Source: Lysinibacillus sp. JNUCC-52
GTDB taxonomy: Bacteria; Bacillota; Bacilli; Bacillales_A; Planococcaceae
Assembly (NCBI RefSeq): GCF_015999545.1
Contig: NZ_CP065546.1
Span: forward strand, 310,001-374,000
DNA: 64,000 bases
Reading direction: 5' to 3'
Shown here one piece after another: positions 45,103 to 53,483 of this stretch. Each line of letters starts with the position of its first letter. The stretch's first letter is position 1. A model generated the notes under the pieces. The model was not told where the DNA came from and made no database searches. It saw only the letters and a program-made list of their open reading frames with translations. The translations under genes and the position numbers were made by a program.

Positions 45103-45287
45103 CACATATAAATATATTTGGACATTTGTGATTAACAAGGTAAATAGTATTTCTATAGTTTAAATAGTAGTACAAATGTAATTAAGTAAAATGGTAAATT
45201 GCTGAAACACGTGCGTTTAAAGTCATTCTTTTTTGTCTAATTTATAGAAATCTATTAATTTTGATAGGTACAGTTTGTATATTTGGG

Positions 45288-45317
45288 TTGAATTAACTGC
45301 TTTTCTAAGACTATAAT
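45288..45317 (+). promoter_or_regulatory. Probable promoter of the PAS-GGDEF-EAL gene
   Basis: TTGAAT (45288), 18-bp spacer, TATAAT (45312). The leader is about 95 nt. The 180 bp before it (45103-45287) is AT-rich with nothing else I can name. Confidence 0.55.
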
Positions 45318-45417
45318 ATAATTACATAAAAAAGGGCCATCTACCACAACTTTATACCTCACTGTAATATAAAGAATAAGTACTAAACCCTCTTATTTTA
45401 ATGAACGGAGAATGAAG

Positions 45418-47139
45418 ATGATGAATATCACGCCTAGTAGTATTAATCAAGTAAACTACAGCCTGAAAGAATTACAAGATATTTTTTCAGCAATGAACAG
45501 TTCAATCATAGTAGCTATTACAGATCGGACAGGAAAAATTACCTTTGTTAATGATCATTTTTGTAAAATTTCTAAATATAAGCGTGAAGAATTAATTGGA
45601 CAAGATCATCGTTTACTAAACTCGGGTTTCCATCCTAAATCATTTTTTAGAGAAATGTGGAAAACAATCGGAAAAGGTGCCATGTGGAATGGTGAGGTAT
45701 GCAACCGTGCAAAAGATGGCAGTCTATACTGGGTGAAAACAACAATCATTCCTTTTCTCGATGATAATGACAAACCATATCAATATATTGCCATTCGAGT
45801 AGATATTACTGCACAAAAGGACATAAAAAAAATTACACATATTGCGTATCATGATGAATTAACAGGGTTACCAAACCGTCGTAAATTAGAACAACGTTTA
45901 GAAAATGAATTCCATCAATCCCGACGTACAGAAGAGAAGTTTGCGTTATTTTTCATTGATGTCAATCGTTTTAAAAACATTAACGACGGACTTGGCCACA
46001 TCATTGGTGATATGTTCCTAGTTGAAATGGCAAACCGTTTACGCAATATAGATTTCACATCCAATTCATTTTATAGGCATAACAGTGATGAATTCGTCAT
46101 GATTTTAAATGATGTTTCTCGTATCGAGGAAATGGCAAAAGAAATTATTGCCGTTTTCAATGACAGTTTCATCGTTGATGCTTACGAATTTTATGCAAGT
46201 ATTAGTATTGGAATTAGCATTTTCCCCGATCATGCTAATTCAATTGAAGATTTATTAAAAAATGCTGATATCGCAATGTATGCTGCAAAATCTACACGTG
46301 GGAATCAATATAAGCTTTATCGACATAATATGGATGAGGCAAATGATAAATGGTTATTGCTTGAAACCAAACTTCATCAAGCATTAAAAAAGGATTTATT
46401 AGAGCTACATTATCAGCCAAAAATTGATTTAAAAACAGATCAAGTGGTAGGTATGGAAGCATTGCTTCGTTGGTATGATCCAGAATTAGGACAAATGCCA
46501 CCAGATCGTTTCATCCCATTTGCGGAAGAATGTGGGCTTATAAATGATATTGGTATATGGGTATTACATAAAGCTTGTGCACAAGTTTGTGCATGGAACG
46601 AAACATTTCAATTAAATTTACGTGTAGCTGTAAATATTTCGCCAATCCATATTAGTACACCAGGTTTTGTTGAAATGGTACGCGATGTAATTGAAAAAAC
46701 AAAAATTGACCCACATTCTTTAGAAATTGAAATTACAGAAATGAGTATGCTTGATTATACAGAAGAGCTGATAAATACAATTGAGCAGCTACGAGCATTA
46801 GGCATTACGATTGCATTAGATGATTTTGGAACGGGCTATTCATCATTAAATTATTTGAAAAAATTCCCTGTAGATGTATTAAAAATAGATCGGGCATTTG
46901 TGCGTGATATTCTGCCTGAGAAAACAGGGATAGCGATGATATCCGCAATGATTTCGTTGGCGCATGCTTTAAACCTCAAAGTAGTAGCTGAAGGAGTCGA
47001 AGAGGAAGCAGAATTAAACGTGCTTCGTGAGCATGGCTGTGAATTCGTCCAAGGCTATTATTTTAGTAAGCCGTTATCCGTGAAGGACTTTACGACGAAC
47101 ATTATAAAACAATCACGAACAATTAAATCTAGCTCCTAA
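45418..47139 (+). CDS. PAS-GGDEF-EAL protein, probable cyclic di-GMP phosphodiesterase
   Basis: The 573-aa cytoplasmic protein has a PAS domain (about 15-130), a GGDEF domain (about 140-305) and an EAL domain (about 315-565). The cyclase motif reads NSDEF, so synthesis is unlikely. The EAL site is intact: EALLRW, NISPIHI, EITE, DDFGTGYSSL, KIDRAFV and AEGVEEE. It should hydrolyse c-di-GMP with the PAS and dead GGDEF (possibly GTP-binding) as regulators. ATG 45418 has ACGGAG at 7 nt; ATG 45412 is too close. Confidence 0.9.
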   Translation: MMNITPSSINQVNYSLKELQDIFSAMNSSIIVAITDRTGKITFVNDHFCKISKYKREELIGQDHRLLNSGFHPKSFFREMWKTIGKGAMWNGEVCNRAKDGSLYWVKTTIIPFLDDNDKPYQYIAIRVDITAQKDIKKITHIAYHDELTGLPNRRKLEQRLENEFHQSRRTEEKFALFFIDVNRFKNINDGLGHIIGDMFLVEMANRLRNIDFTSNSFYRHNSDEFVMILNDVSRIEEMAKEIIAVFNDSFIVDAYEFYASISIGISIFPDHANSIEDLLKNADIAMYAAKSTRGNQYKLYRHNMDEANDKWLLLETKLHQALKKDLLELHYQPKIDLKTDQVVGMEALLRWYDPELGQMPPDRFIPFAEECGLINDIGIWVLHKACAQVCAWNETFQLNLRVAVNISPIHISTPGFVEMVRDVIEKTKIDPHSLEIEITEMSMLDYTEELINTIEQLRALGITIALDDFGTGYSSLNYLKKFPVDVLKIDRAFVRDILPEKTGIAMISAMISLAHALNLKVVAEGVEEEAELNVLREHGCEFVQGYYFSKPLSVKDFTTNIIKQSRTIKSSS

Positions 47140-47270
47140 TGGGGGCTAGATATTTCAATATTATATTAGTTTACATAATAATATTATTCATAAAAATAGT
47201 ATTTATATTTTTTATAACATATATGGTACAATTTGTATTGTAAACTTTTCAGTTAAGGAGGCTTGATCGT

Positions 47271-47297
47271 ATGAGAAAGCATACTATTTTTGCATAG
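47271..47297 (+). CDS. Micro-ORF leader peptide (8 aa)
   Basis: ATG with AAGGAGG 8-9 nt upstream encodes MRKHTIFA and then TAG. The strong ribosome site for such a short frame and the stop falling at the foot of the next hairpin suggest a leader peptide for the CD3324 gene at 47377. Confidence 0.5.
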   Translation: MRKHTIFA

Positions 47298-47337
47298 CAA
47301 AGGCTATTGCAAAATATTGAAATGAAATAGCCTTTGC
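47297..47337 (+). promoter_or_regulatory. Hairpin between the micro-ORF and the CD3324 gene
   Basis: GCAAAGGCTATT (47297-47308) pairs perfectly with AATAGCCTTTGC (47326-47337). No T-run follows, so translational attenuation or mRNA protection is more likely than termination. Confidence 0.7.
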
Positions 47338-47376
47338 TCTTCCTAAAAGGACGATAAAACATTTAGGAGTGCAAAC

Positions 47377-47655
47377 ATGAGCTATAAAAAAGCAAGTAAT
47401 CTGTTACCAGCAGAATTGATCGCGTTAATACAAAACTATGTTGATGGTGAATATATTTATATACCTCGAAGACAAGATAGCAAGAAACGTTGGGGGTCAG
47501 GCACGACAACCAAAAAAGAATTAGAAGTAAGAAATAATAATATTTATCAGGATTATCTTTCAGGCACTGATATGGAGACATTAAGTGCAACATATTATTT
47601 ATCTTTAAAGAGTATTCAACGCATCCTACTAAAGGAAAAAAGAACAAATGGATAA
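47377..47655 (+). CDS. CD3324-family protein
   Basis: The 92-aa protein starts MSYKKASNLLPAELIALIQ, contains GEYIYIPRR and WGSGTTTKKELEVRN, and ends with a C-terminal HTH-like YYLSLKSIQRIL, all features of the CD3324 family. The C-terminal helix-turn-helix suggests DNA or RNA binding; no function is established. RBS TAGGAGTG. It is preceded by a micro-ORF and hairpin, and by GNAT genes downstream. Confidence 0.83.
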   Translation: MSYKKASNLLPAELIALIQNYVDGEYIYIPRRQDSKKRWGSGTTTKKELEVRNNNIYQDYLSGTDMETLSATYYLSLKSIQRILLKEKRTNG

Positions 47656-47698
47656 AATAAGCTATGTGGTTGATTGCCACATAGCTTATTTTTATTTA
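47655..47698 (+). terminator. Terminator after the CD3324 gene
   Basis: AAATAAGCTATGTGG pairs with CCACATAGCTTATTT, followed by T5. Confidence 0.88.
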
Positions 47699-47777
47699 TG
47701 AAACAAATATAAGGTATTTTCATGGTCTGTCATTCAACTATAATCTAACTAACAAGATAAGCTAAAAGGAGAAATGA

Positions 47778-48215
47778 ATGATGACTTTTTATGTAACGCA
47801 AGAGATAAATGAAAAGGCTAAACAGCTAGTTAATTACGCACTTTATAAATTTAATTTAAAGCATTTTCCAGTTGATTTAAGAGGTAATTACGAAGAAATG
47901 AATATATTCCTTAAAGATGAAAACGACAATATTCGTGGCGGCATTCTTGCAGAAGTATGTTGGAATTGGCTAGAAATTCACACTTTAATGATAGATGAGG
48001 ACATACGAAAATCAGGATTTGGCACAAATTTATTACTAGAACTTGAGCAGATGGCTTTAGCAAAGCAGTGCGATTTTATTAAGGTAGATACATTAAGTTT
48101 TCAAGCATTAGAATTTTATGAGAAGCACGGTTATCAAGTATTTGGGACTTTGTATAATGTAGGTAGAGACTTTAAGCATTACTATTTGAAAAAAGATTTA
48201 ACGAAGAAGAAATAA
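47778..48215 (+). CDS. GNAT-family N-acetyltransferase
   Basis: The 145-aa acetyl-CoA-dependent transferase has the beta4-alpha3 region IHTLMIDEDIRKSGFGTNLLLELE, where the R/Q-x2-G-x-G/A loop binds the pyrophosphate, and FYEKHGYQVFG near the end. Acceptor unknown. AAAGGAG precedes two adjacent ATG codons (47778, 47781). The second GNAT gene follows 14 nt later, so they form an operon. Confidence 0.85.
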   Translation: MMTFYVTQEINEKAKQLVNYALYKFNLKHFPVDLRGNYEEMNIFLKDENDNIRGGILAEVCWNWLEIHTLMIDEDIRKSGFGTNLLLELEQMALAKQCDFIKVDTLSFQALEFYEKHGYQVFGTLYNVGRDFKHYYLKKDLTKKK

Positions 48216-48229
48216 CTGGAGGTTTAACA

Positions 48230-48802
48230 ATGCATAATTTATTTACAATTGACTGTGGTGATATTTTTTTAAGAGAGTTTTGTAGTGAAGATGCCGATGG
48301 GATTTATAAGCTTACTTCACAACCAGAAGTATATGAGTTTTTGCCAGATTGGCGTTCTACGAGAGAACAACGATTAAACTGGATCATTAATGAAGAAATA
48401 CCATCCAACAAAGCGTTTTTATCTGCTGTTCCTAATATTAACGGTCATAATTACTTAAAACTAGCAATTATATTAAAGGCAACGGGCGAAGTGATTGGTT
48501 TTTGCAATACTGGAACGAAAGAAGAGCTGAGTGAACCAAATCAAGAAATTGCCTATGCTATGTCAAAACATTTCAGAAATCGCGGCTACACAACTAAAGC
48601 GGTAAAAGGCTTACTTCATTACTTGTTCGAACAGACAAATATTGAACAACTCAATGCAATCATTCAACCGCGTAATGTCAGTTCTTTGAATGTTATTGAA
48701 AAATGCGGTTTTAGTTTCGAAAAAACAATAGAAATAGATTCACTAATATATGGACATTATACTTTATATAGGGAGGTTTGGAAAAATAGAAAAGTTCAGT
48801 AG
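48230..48802 (+). CDS. RimJ/RimL-type GNAT acetyltransferase
   Basis: The 190-aa Acetyltransf_3-type protein has EIAYAMSKHFRNRGYTTKAVKGLL as the acetyl-CoA loop and NVSSLNVIEKCGF, the NxxSxxxxEKxGF signature. Such enzymes acetylate ribosomal proteins, antibiotics or small amines. Acceptor unknown. RBS CTGGAGG. It follows the previous GNAT gene by 14 nt. No clear terminator in the AT-rich 240 bp after it. Confidence 0.85.
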   Translation: MHNLFTIDCGDIFLREFCSEDADGIYKLTSQPEVYEFLPDWRSTREQRLNWIINEEIPSNKAFLSAVPNINGHNYLKLAIILKATGEVIGFCNTGTKEELSEPNQEIAYAMSKHFRNRGYTTKAVKGLLHYLFEQTNIEQLNAIIQPRNVSSLNVIEKCGFSFEKTIEIDSLIYGHYTLYREVWKNRKVQ

Positions 48803-49043
48803 TTGTATTGAATACTTTTGAATGTAGTTCAAGCAGTCACCCTTAAGTAGAGCTAATCATATACTTAATTTACAATAATTATAATTAATGATAAAATCTA
48901 ATAACCAATTAATATAGCATTACACTATGTAATTCCACCATTAATTTGGATTAATAGTAATAGGAGTAGCTGCCAATAACATATACCTATTTTAATATTT
49001 TTGTCTTAATAATGATGTCAAAAATGATAATAGGAGAATAAGT

Positions 49044-49547
49044 ATGAATGAATTGAACACAGAAAGATTAAGAATACTTGCGCTAAATGAAGAAAACTTA
49101 AGATTACTCATTGATCACCCAAAAAAGTTAGAGCTTCAATTATCCTTAATGGAATCAGTTAGCTATTTAGATGCAGAACTTCAACAAGCGATGGAAATTC
49201 GACATTCTAAGTTAGTACGAGATAAGGAAAACTATATTTGGTATACCAATTGGTTAATTGTGTCGAAAAGTCAAAACTGTAGTGTTGGCGGAATTATGTT
49301 AAAAGGTCTTCCTAACTGCTCTGGAGAGGTAGTAGTAGGGTATTACACTTTGCCTGAATATCAAAGGAATGGCTATATGACAGAAGCGATTTATTCAATG
49401 AAAAACTGGTTGTTAAGCCAGCCTAATGTGAAGTTTGTTGTTGCTGATACCGAAAAAGATAATATTGCATCTCATAGAGTTTTAGCAAAATCAGGCGCTG
49501 TACTTTATAAAGAAACAGCGGAATTATTGTATTGGAGATTTAGCTGA
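49044..49547 (+). CDS. GNAT-family acetyltransferase
   Basis: The 167-aa protein has VVVGYYTLPEYQRNGYMTEAIYSM as acetyl-CoA loop and NIASHRVLAKSGA as the late signature, closest to the RimJ/RimL group. Acceptor unknown. ATAGGAGAATAAG precedes ATG. Third GNAT in 1.8 kb but with a separate leader. Confidence 0.85.
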   Translation: MNELNTERLRILALNEENLRLLIDHPKKLELQLSLMESVSYLDAELQQAMEIRHSKLVRDKENYIWYTNWLIVSKSQNCSVGGIMLKGLPNCSGEVVVGYYTLPEYQRNGYMTEAIYSMKNWLLSQPNVKFVVADTEKDNIASHRVLAKSGAVLYKETAELLYWRFS

Positions 49548-49618
49548 AAATAATTATTTCATAATATAACGTCTTCCTATTATTATGGGGATTCTTTATC
49601 TTTTTATAAAAGGGGATA

Positions 49619-49828
49619 GTGATTCATTTGATAGACTTAATATTAGTCTTATCTTTTATGCTTAATCCAATATTCGCAATTGTTTTTTGCTTAAATTTAA
49701 CTAGTTATTTGAAAAAGCTGATTGTCACAAAGGATGTAAACACAAAATATAATATTATTTGGATGTGTATTGCTTCAACGTATATCGTGTTCACGTTAAC
49801 TTGGATGTTTACAAAAATTAGTGTGTAA
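49619..49828 (+). CDS. Small two-span membrane protein (69 aa)
   Basis: The protein has two hydrophobic segments (about 3-28 and 46-66) joined by a basic loop (YLKKLIVTKDVNTKYN). I use GTG 49619, directly after AAAGGGGATA; a TTG at 49628 is possible. No family recognised. The layout resembles the small membrane proteins of bacilli with unknown roles. Confidence 0.55.
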   Translation: MIHLIDLILVLSFMLNPIFAIVFCLNLTSYLKKLIVTKDVNTKYNIIWMCIASTYIVFTLTWMFTKISV

Positions 49829-49856
49829 TTAAAGTAATAAGGTAGGGAAAGATGAT

Positions 49857-49967
49857 ATGGGATTATTTCTTTCCATCATAAAGCCTACAATTATCGAGAA
49901 ATTTCTTGCTAATCCTAAACAATGGAAAAGGGATTTTAACTCAACATTTACTAAACGGCAATACTAA
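49857..49967 (+). CDS. Small protein (36 aa)
   Basis: A short frame begins MGLFLSIIKPTIIEKFL and ends basic (RDFNSTFTKRQY). AGGGAAAG is about 6 nt before ATG. The N-terminal half is amphipathic and the stop runs into a clear terminator, both in favour of expression. It is probably co-transcribed with the 69-aa membrane protein. No family recognised. Confidence 0.45.
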   Translation: MGLFLSIIKPTIIEKFLANPKQWKRDFNSTFTKRQY

Positions 49968-50000
49968 AGAGCCATCGTATTTATGATGGCTCTTTTTGTT
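49966..50000 (+). terminator. Terminator after the 36-aa gene
   Basis: AGAGCCATC pairs with GATGGCTCT, followed by T5. Confidence 0.85.
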
Positions 50001-50037
50001 ATGAGAAGGTCTGTATAGTACTAAACGCTACATGGCA

Positions 50038-50505
50038 TTAATCTCTATCATTAAGTACTTTTCGTGTCCTTCGATTAATGACGTTTAAAATCGTAATATA
50101 ATTTTGAAAATCTTCCACAGTAAATTGCTCAAGATTTTTCAAATGGCTTCCATACTCTTCTTCATCTAACTTTTTATGATATTCGTATACTAACTTGCCT
50201 TTTGGTGTTAATTCGATGGTCAATTCTCGATAATTGTCAGGATTTCTATATTTAAAAGCTAAGTCCTTTTTAATTAATTTATCGACCATTTGAGAAACTG
50301 CACTTTTCGTTCGGTTCGTTAAATCAGCAATTTCAGAAGTATTTGTTTTTACTTGATCACCAATTAAGTTTAGCGTATGTACTTCTATCATATACAGCTC
50401 ATCTTCAGTTCCATATTTTCTAGGAATGTTTTCGTAGGAGCTTATTAGTCTAGATGTCTCGTAAAGCGTTTCCATTAGTTCATAAAAAACTTTCTCCTTA
50501 TCCAT
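50038..50505 (-). CDS. MarR-family regulator
   Basis: The 155-aa winged-helix protein has the recognition helix in LTNRTKSAVSQMVDKL and a wing with KYRNPDNYRELTIELTPKG. It is divergent from the PatB operon with 225 bp between, so it probably controls that operon and itself in response to an operon substrate. RBS AAAGGAGGTTAATCG. Confidence 0.87.
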   Translation of the reverse strand: MDKEKVFYELMETLYETSRLISSYENIPRKYGTEDELYMIEVHTLNLIGDQVKTNTSEIADLTNRTKSAVSQMVDKLIKKDLAFKYRNPDNYRELTIELTPKGKLVYEYHKKLDEEEYGSHLKNLEQFTVEDFQNYITILNVINRRTRKVLNDRD

Positions 50506-50625
50506 TCGATTAACCTCCTTTCAAAAATTTTAGACATAATGATTTTATTCTAACATATTCAAAAATCTTATAATGATAGTTACTTGCAAAATAGATATTT
50601 TTTAAAAAATCTGAATTTTTTTATT

Positions 50626-50678
50626 GACCATTTTACAGTTAAGGTGCTAAACTGAGAAAAATTAAATGCAAACGTTTG
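50626..50678 (+). promoter_or_regulatory. Promoter region and palindrome of the PatB operon
   Basis: TTGACC near 50624-50630 and TAAACT about 18 bp on may form the promoter. The 10-bp palindrome CAAACGTTTG (50669-50678) lies just downstream, where a repressor would block transcription. Confidence 0.45.
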
Positions 50679-50729
50679 AAAAAATGCTTTATAAAAGAAA
50701 TATTGGTGAAAGTTAGAGGAGGAAATAAA

Positions 50730-51941
50730 ATGCAATACAATTTTGATGAAATGGTTCAGCGCCGAAATACGTATTCCTTAAAGTGGGACGGTGAGGAATT
50801 AATAAAAGAAATTGGTTATACAGAAAGATATGATCATGAGACGATACCATTGTTTACGGCAGATATGGATTTACCAGTACCTCAACCATTGATAGAGGCA
50901 CTTCATAAAACAGTGGATCATCGTATTTTTGGATACTCCATATTTCCAAACGAGTACTTTGAAGCGATTCAGCATTGGTTTAAAAAAAGACATAATTGGA
51001 CTATCAATAAAGATGAAATTGTATACAGTCCTGGTACAGTGCACGCTTTGAATATTGCGGTTAGAGCGTTAACTAAACGTGGGGAAAGTATTATTATCCA
51101 ACGTCCTGTTTACCCACCATTCACAGCAGCTATTGAAGGAAATGGCAGGATTGTTCGTAATAATGCATTGATACGTAACAGTGATGGCTATTACACAATT
51201 GATTTTGAAGATTTTGAAGCCAAGGCACAAGAAGAGAACACTAAAATGTTTGTTCTTTGTAATCCACATAACCCGACAGGAAGAATTTTTACGAATGAGG
51301 AATTGAAAAGGCTTTCAGATATTTGTGAAAAAAACAATGTCATCGTTATTGCAGATGAAATACACGGAGACTTGATAAGAAAAAATCAAACCTTTACACC
51401 ATTAGCTAAAATTGTAAGTAATACAGACCATATTATTACATGCACGGCCATTAACAAAACATTTAATGTCGCTGGTCTACACTGTACGAATGTTATTATT
51501 ACTAATCCTGAAATGAGAAATAGCTTTAGAGAAAAAATGGGCATGCAGTTACCATCTCCGTTTACGATATCTGCACTGATTGCTGTCTACAATGACGGGG
51601 AAGAGTGGTTAGATCAACTAACACAATATATTGATGACACGATGGACTATGTGAAAAGTTTTCTAGCTGAAAAGTTGCCGACGGTGAAAGTTACAATACC
51701 TGAAGGAACCTATGTCATGTGGATGGACTTTAACGGATACGGTCTTTCAGCACAAGAAATTCATCATCGAATTTATAATAAAGCGAATGTGCTGCTTGAA
51801 GATGGGGACCTATTTGGAAAAGAAGGTGAAGGGTACCAACGTATTTGTATTCCATCACCGAGACCACTTATTCAAGAAGCACTTGAAAGAATTGCTAAGG
51901 AATTTCAGGATATTGAAACAAACAATCAATTGGAAAGGTGA
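50730..51941 (+). CDS. patB: PatB/MalY-type cystathionine beta-lyase (C-S lyase)
   Basis: The 403-aa fold-type I PLP enzyme has the PLP lysine in AINKTFNVAGLH, ADEIHGDLI as the Asp region, CNPHNPTGR, and the MalY/PatB hallmark PLFTADMDLPVPQP. It cleaves the C-S bond of cysteine conjugates or cystathionine, releasing a thiol, pyruvate and ammonia through 2-aminoacrylate. ATG 50730 has AGAGGAGG upstream. It heads an operon with an amidohydrolase, a symporter and RidA. Confidence 0.9.
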   Translation: MQYNFDEMVQRRNTYSLKWDGEELIKEIGYTERYDHETIPLFTADMDLPVPQPLIEALHKTVDHRIFGYSIFPNEYFEAIQHWFKKRHNWTINKDEIVYSPGTVHALNIAVRALTKRGESIIIQRPVYPPFTAAIEGNGRIVRNNALIRNSDGYYTIDFEDFEAKAQEENTKMFVLCNPHNPTGRIFTNEELKRLSDICEKNNVIVIADEIHGDLIRKNQTFTPLAKIVSNTDHIITCTAINKTFNVAGLHCTNVIITNPEMRNSFREKMGMQLPSPFTISALIAVYNDGEEWLDQLTQYIDDTMDYVKSFLAEKLPTVKVTIPEGTYVMWMDFNGYGLSAQEIHHRIYNKANVLLEDGDLFGKEGEGYQRICIPSPRPLIQEALERIAKEFQDIETNNQLER

Positions 51942-51949
51942 GAAGTAAT

Positions 51950-53236
51950 ATGAAAACATCCTATAGTATTGATTCGTTAAAAATGGCACAACAATTAGAG
52001 GATTATGTAATTGGTATAAGACGAGATCTTCATAGACATCCCGAAATTGGTTTACATGAAGTGCGAACAATAAAAGTAGTTACAGAAGAACTAAGCAGCA
52101 TGGGAATCGGCTACGAGATTGTGCCTAATGGTGGCATTATTGGCTTTATAGAGGGCAATCAAGCTGGGAAAACGTTAATACTTAGAGCAGATTTAGATGC
52201 ATTACCGATGAAAGAAGAAGAAACGAATTTAAAAATGAAAAAAGTAGTCGTTTCAAATACTGACCAAGCTGCTCATACCTGTGGACATGATGGACATACC
52301 GCCATGCTTTTAGGTGCTGCGAAAATATTAAGTCAAAATAAAGACAAAGTAAAAGGTAAAGTGCTGCTCGCTTTTGAGCAAGGAGAAGAGATGGGTGGAG
52401 GCATTTTTAGCCTTTTAAAGCGATTATGCGAAATTGGGGCAGACGGTGTTTGGGGCATCCATTTAAAATCTGATATGCCGACAGGAAAGATATCTGTTGA
52501 AGCAGGACCGAGAATGGCAGCTTCGTTTAGTTTTAATGTTGTCATAAAAGGACAAAGTGGTCATGGTTCACGACCAGATTTGTCAATAGCGCCATTAGAT
52601 TGTTTTACTGATTTTTATAATAATTTAAAAACAATGCGATTAAGCACTTTAGATCCGTTTAAAACAATTACCTATTCAATTGGTACAATTCATTCTGGCA
52701 CGGCAATTAATATTATTCCTGAAAGTTTACAGTTTTCTGGCACTGCAAGATATTTAGATTTTGAACAAGGTGCACATGCAGCTAATGAATTTAAGAGAAT
52801 ACTAGAAAAGGTTTGTGAGTTGCATCATTGCACCTTTGAATTTATTACTGAGCCTAAGGAATGTGATTTAATTGTCAGCAATCAAAAAGATTGTGCTCAA
52901 CTAGCAATGGCCGCTGTACAAGATGCAGTTGGGGCAGATGCATTGTACGCTACACCAGCTTGGATGGCTTCCGAATCATTTGCATTTTATGAAAAATATT
53001 TTCCAGGTGTCTTTGCATTCGTCGGTATACAAAATTTAGAAAAAGGAGTCGGAGCAGAACATCATAATGTTTATTTTGACATAGATGAAGATGCATTAAA
53101 GTTTGGTGTAGCGGCTACTGTACAATACGCACTTTATTTTTTAGATAATGAAAATCCTATTGTATTTACTCCTGATAAAAGAGATATTAAAAGTTTATTT
53201 GTTGAAAACGGCTTTGCGCAATTAGTAAGACAATAA
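51950..53236 (+). CDS. M20 amidohydrolase (N-acyl amino acid deacylase)
   Basis: The 428-aa zinc-dependent hydrolase has the M20D motifs RRDLHRHPEIGLHE, ILRADLDALPM, HTCGHDGHTAML, EQGEEMGGG and the late AEHHNVYF. It should remove an N-acyl group from an amino-acid conjugate. It starts 8 nt after the PatB stop region with AAAGGTGAG, so the two act in sequence. The dimerisation domain is at about 185-295. Confidence 0.9.
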   Translation: MKTSYSIDSLKMAQQLEDYVIGIRRDLHRHPEIGLHEVRTIKVVTEELSSMGIGYEIVPNGGIIGFIEGNQAGKTLILRADLDALPMKEEETNLKMKKVVVSNTDQAAHTCGHDGHTAMLLGAAKILSQNKDKVKGKVLLAFEQGEEMGGGIFSLLKRLCEIGADGVWGIHLKSDMPTGKISVEAGPRMAASFSFNVVIKGQSGHGSRPDLSIAPLDCFTDFYNNLKTMRLSTLDPFKTITYSIGTIHSGTAINIIPESLQFSGTARYLDFEQGAHAANEFKRILEKVCELHHCTFEFITEPKECDLIVSNQKDCAQLAMAAVQDAVGADALYATPAWMASESFAFYEKYFPGVFAFVGIQNLEKGVGAEHHNVYFDIDEDALKFGVAATVQYALYFLDNENPIVFTPDKRDIKSLFVENGFAQLVRQ

Positions 53237-53275
53237 GCTATATTCATAAATCGATGGAAAAAAGGAGATAGAAAA

Positions 53276-53482
53276 ATGACACGAAAAAGACTTTGCTACT
53301 TATTATCGTTCATTGCATATTTTGGCATGCCTATAGGCATCCCCTTTATAAGAAGTGCTGAACCTTACGTTTTAGGTCTTCCATTTCTGCTCTTCTGGAT
53401 GGTTTTATGGATTTTGTTAGGGACAGGCATAATGCTAATAGTGCACCGAATAAATCCTAGTGCGAGAGAGGAGCTAGAATAA
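53276..53482 (+). CDS. DUF3311 small membrane protein
   Basis: The 68-aa protein has two membrane segments and the EPYVLGLPFLLFWMV core of DUF3311, which almost always precedes a sodium:solute symporter gene. The symporter starts 1 nt after its stop. It is probably an accessory subunit. RBS AAAGGAGATAG. Confidence 0.85.
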   Translation: MTRKRLCYLLSFIAYFGMPIGIPFIRSAEPYVLGLPFLLFWMVLWILLGTGIMLIVHRINPSAREELE

Positions 53483-53483
53483 T

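Noticed and set aside
47363-47680. A 105-aa minus-strand frame opposite the CD3324 gene
   Set aside because: The + strand has a strong RBS, a known family and a terminator; the minus frame has none.
50665-50682. CcpA-type cre site near CAAACGTTTG
   Set aside because: The core is palindromic, but several conserved cre positions do not match, so I list it only as a possible operator of the local regulator.
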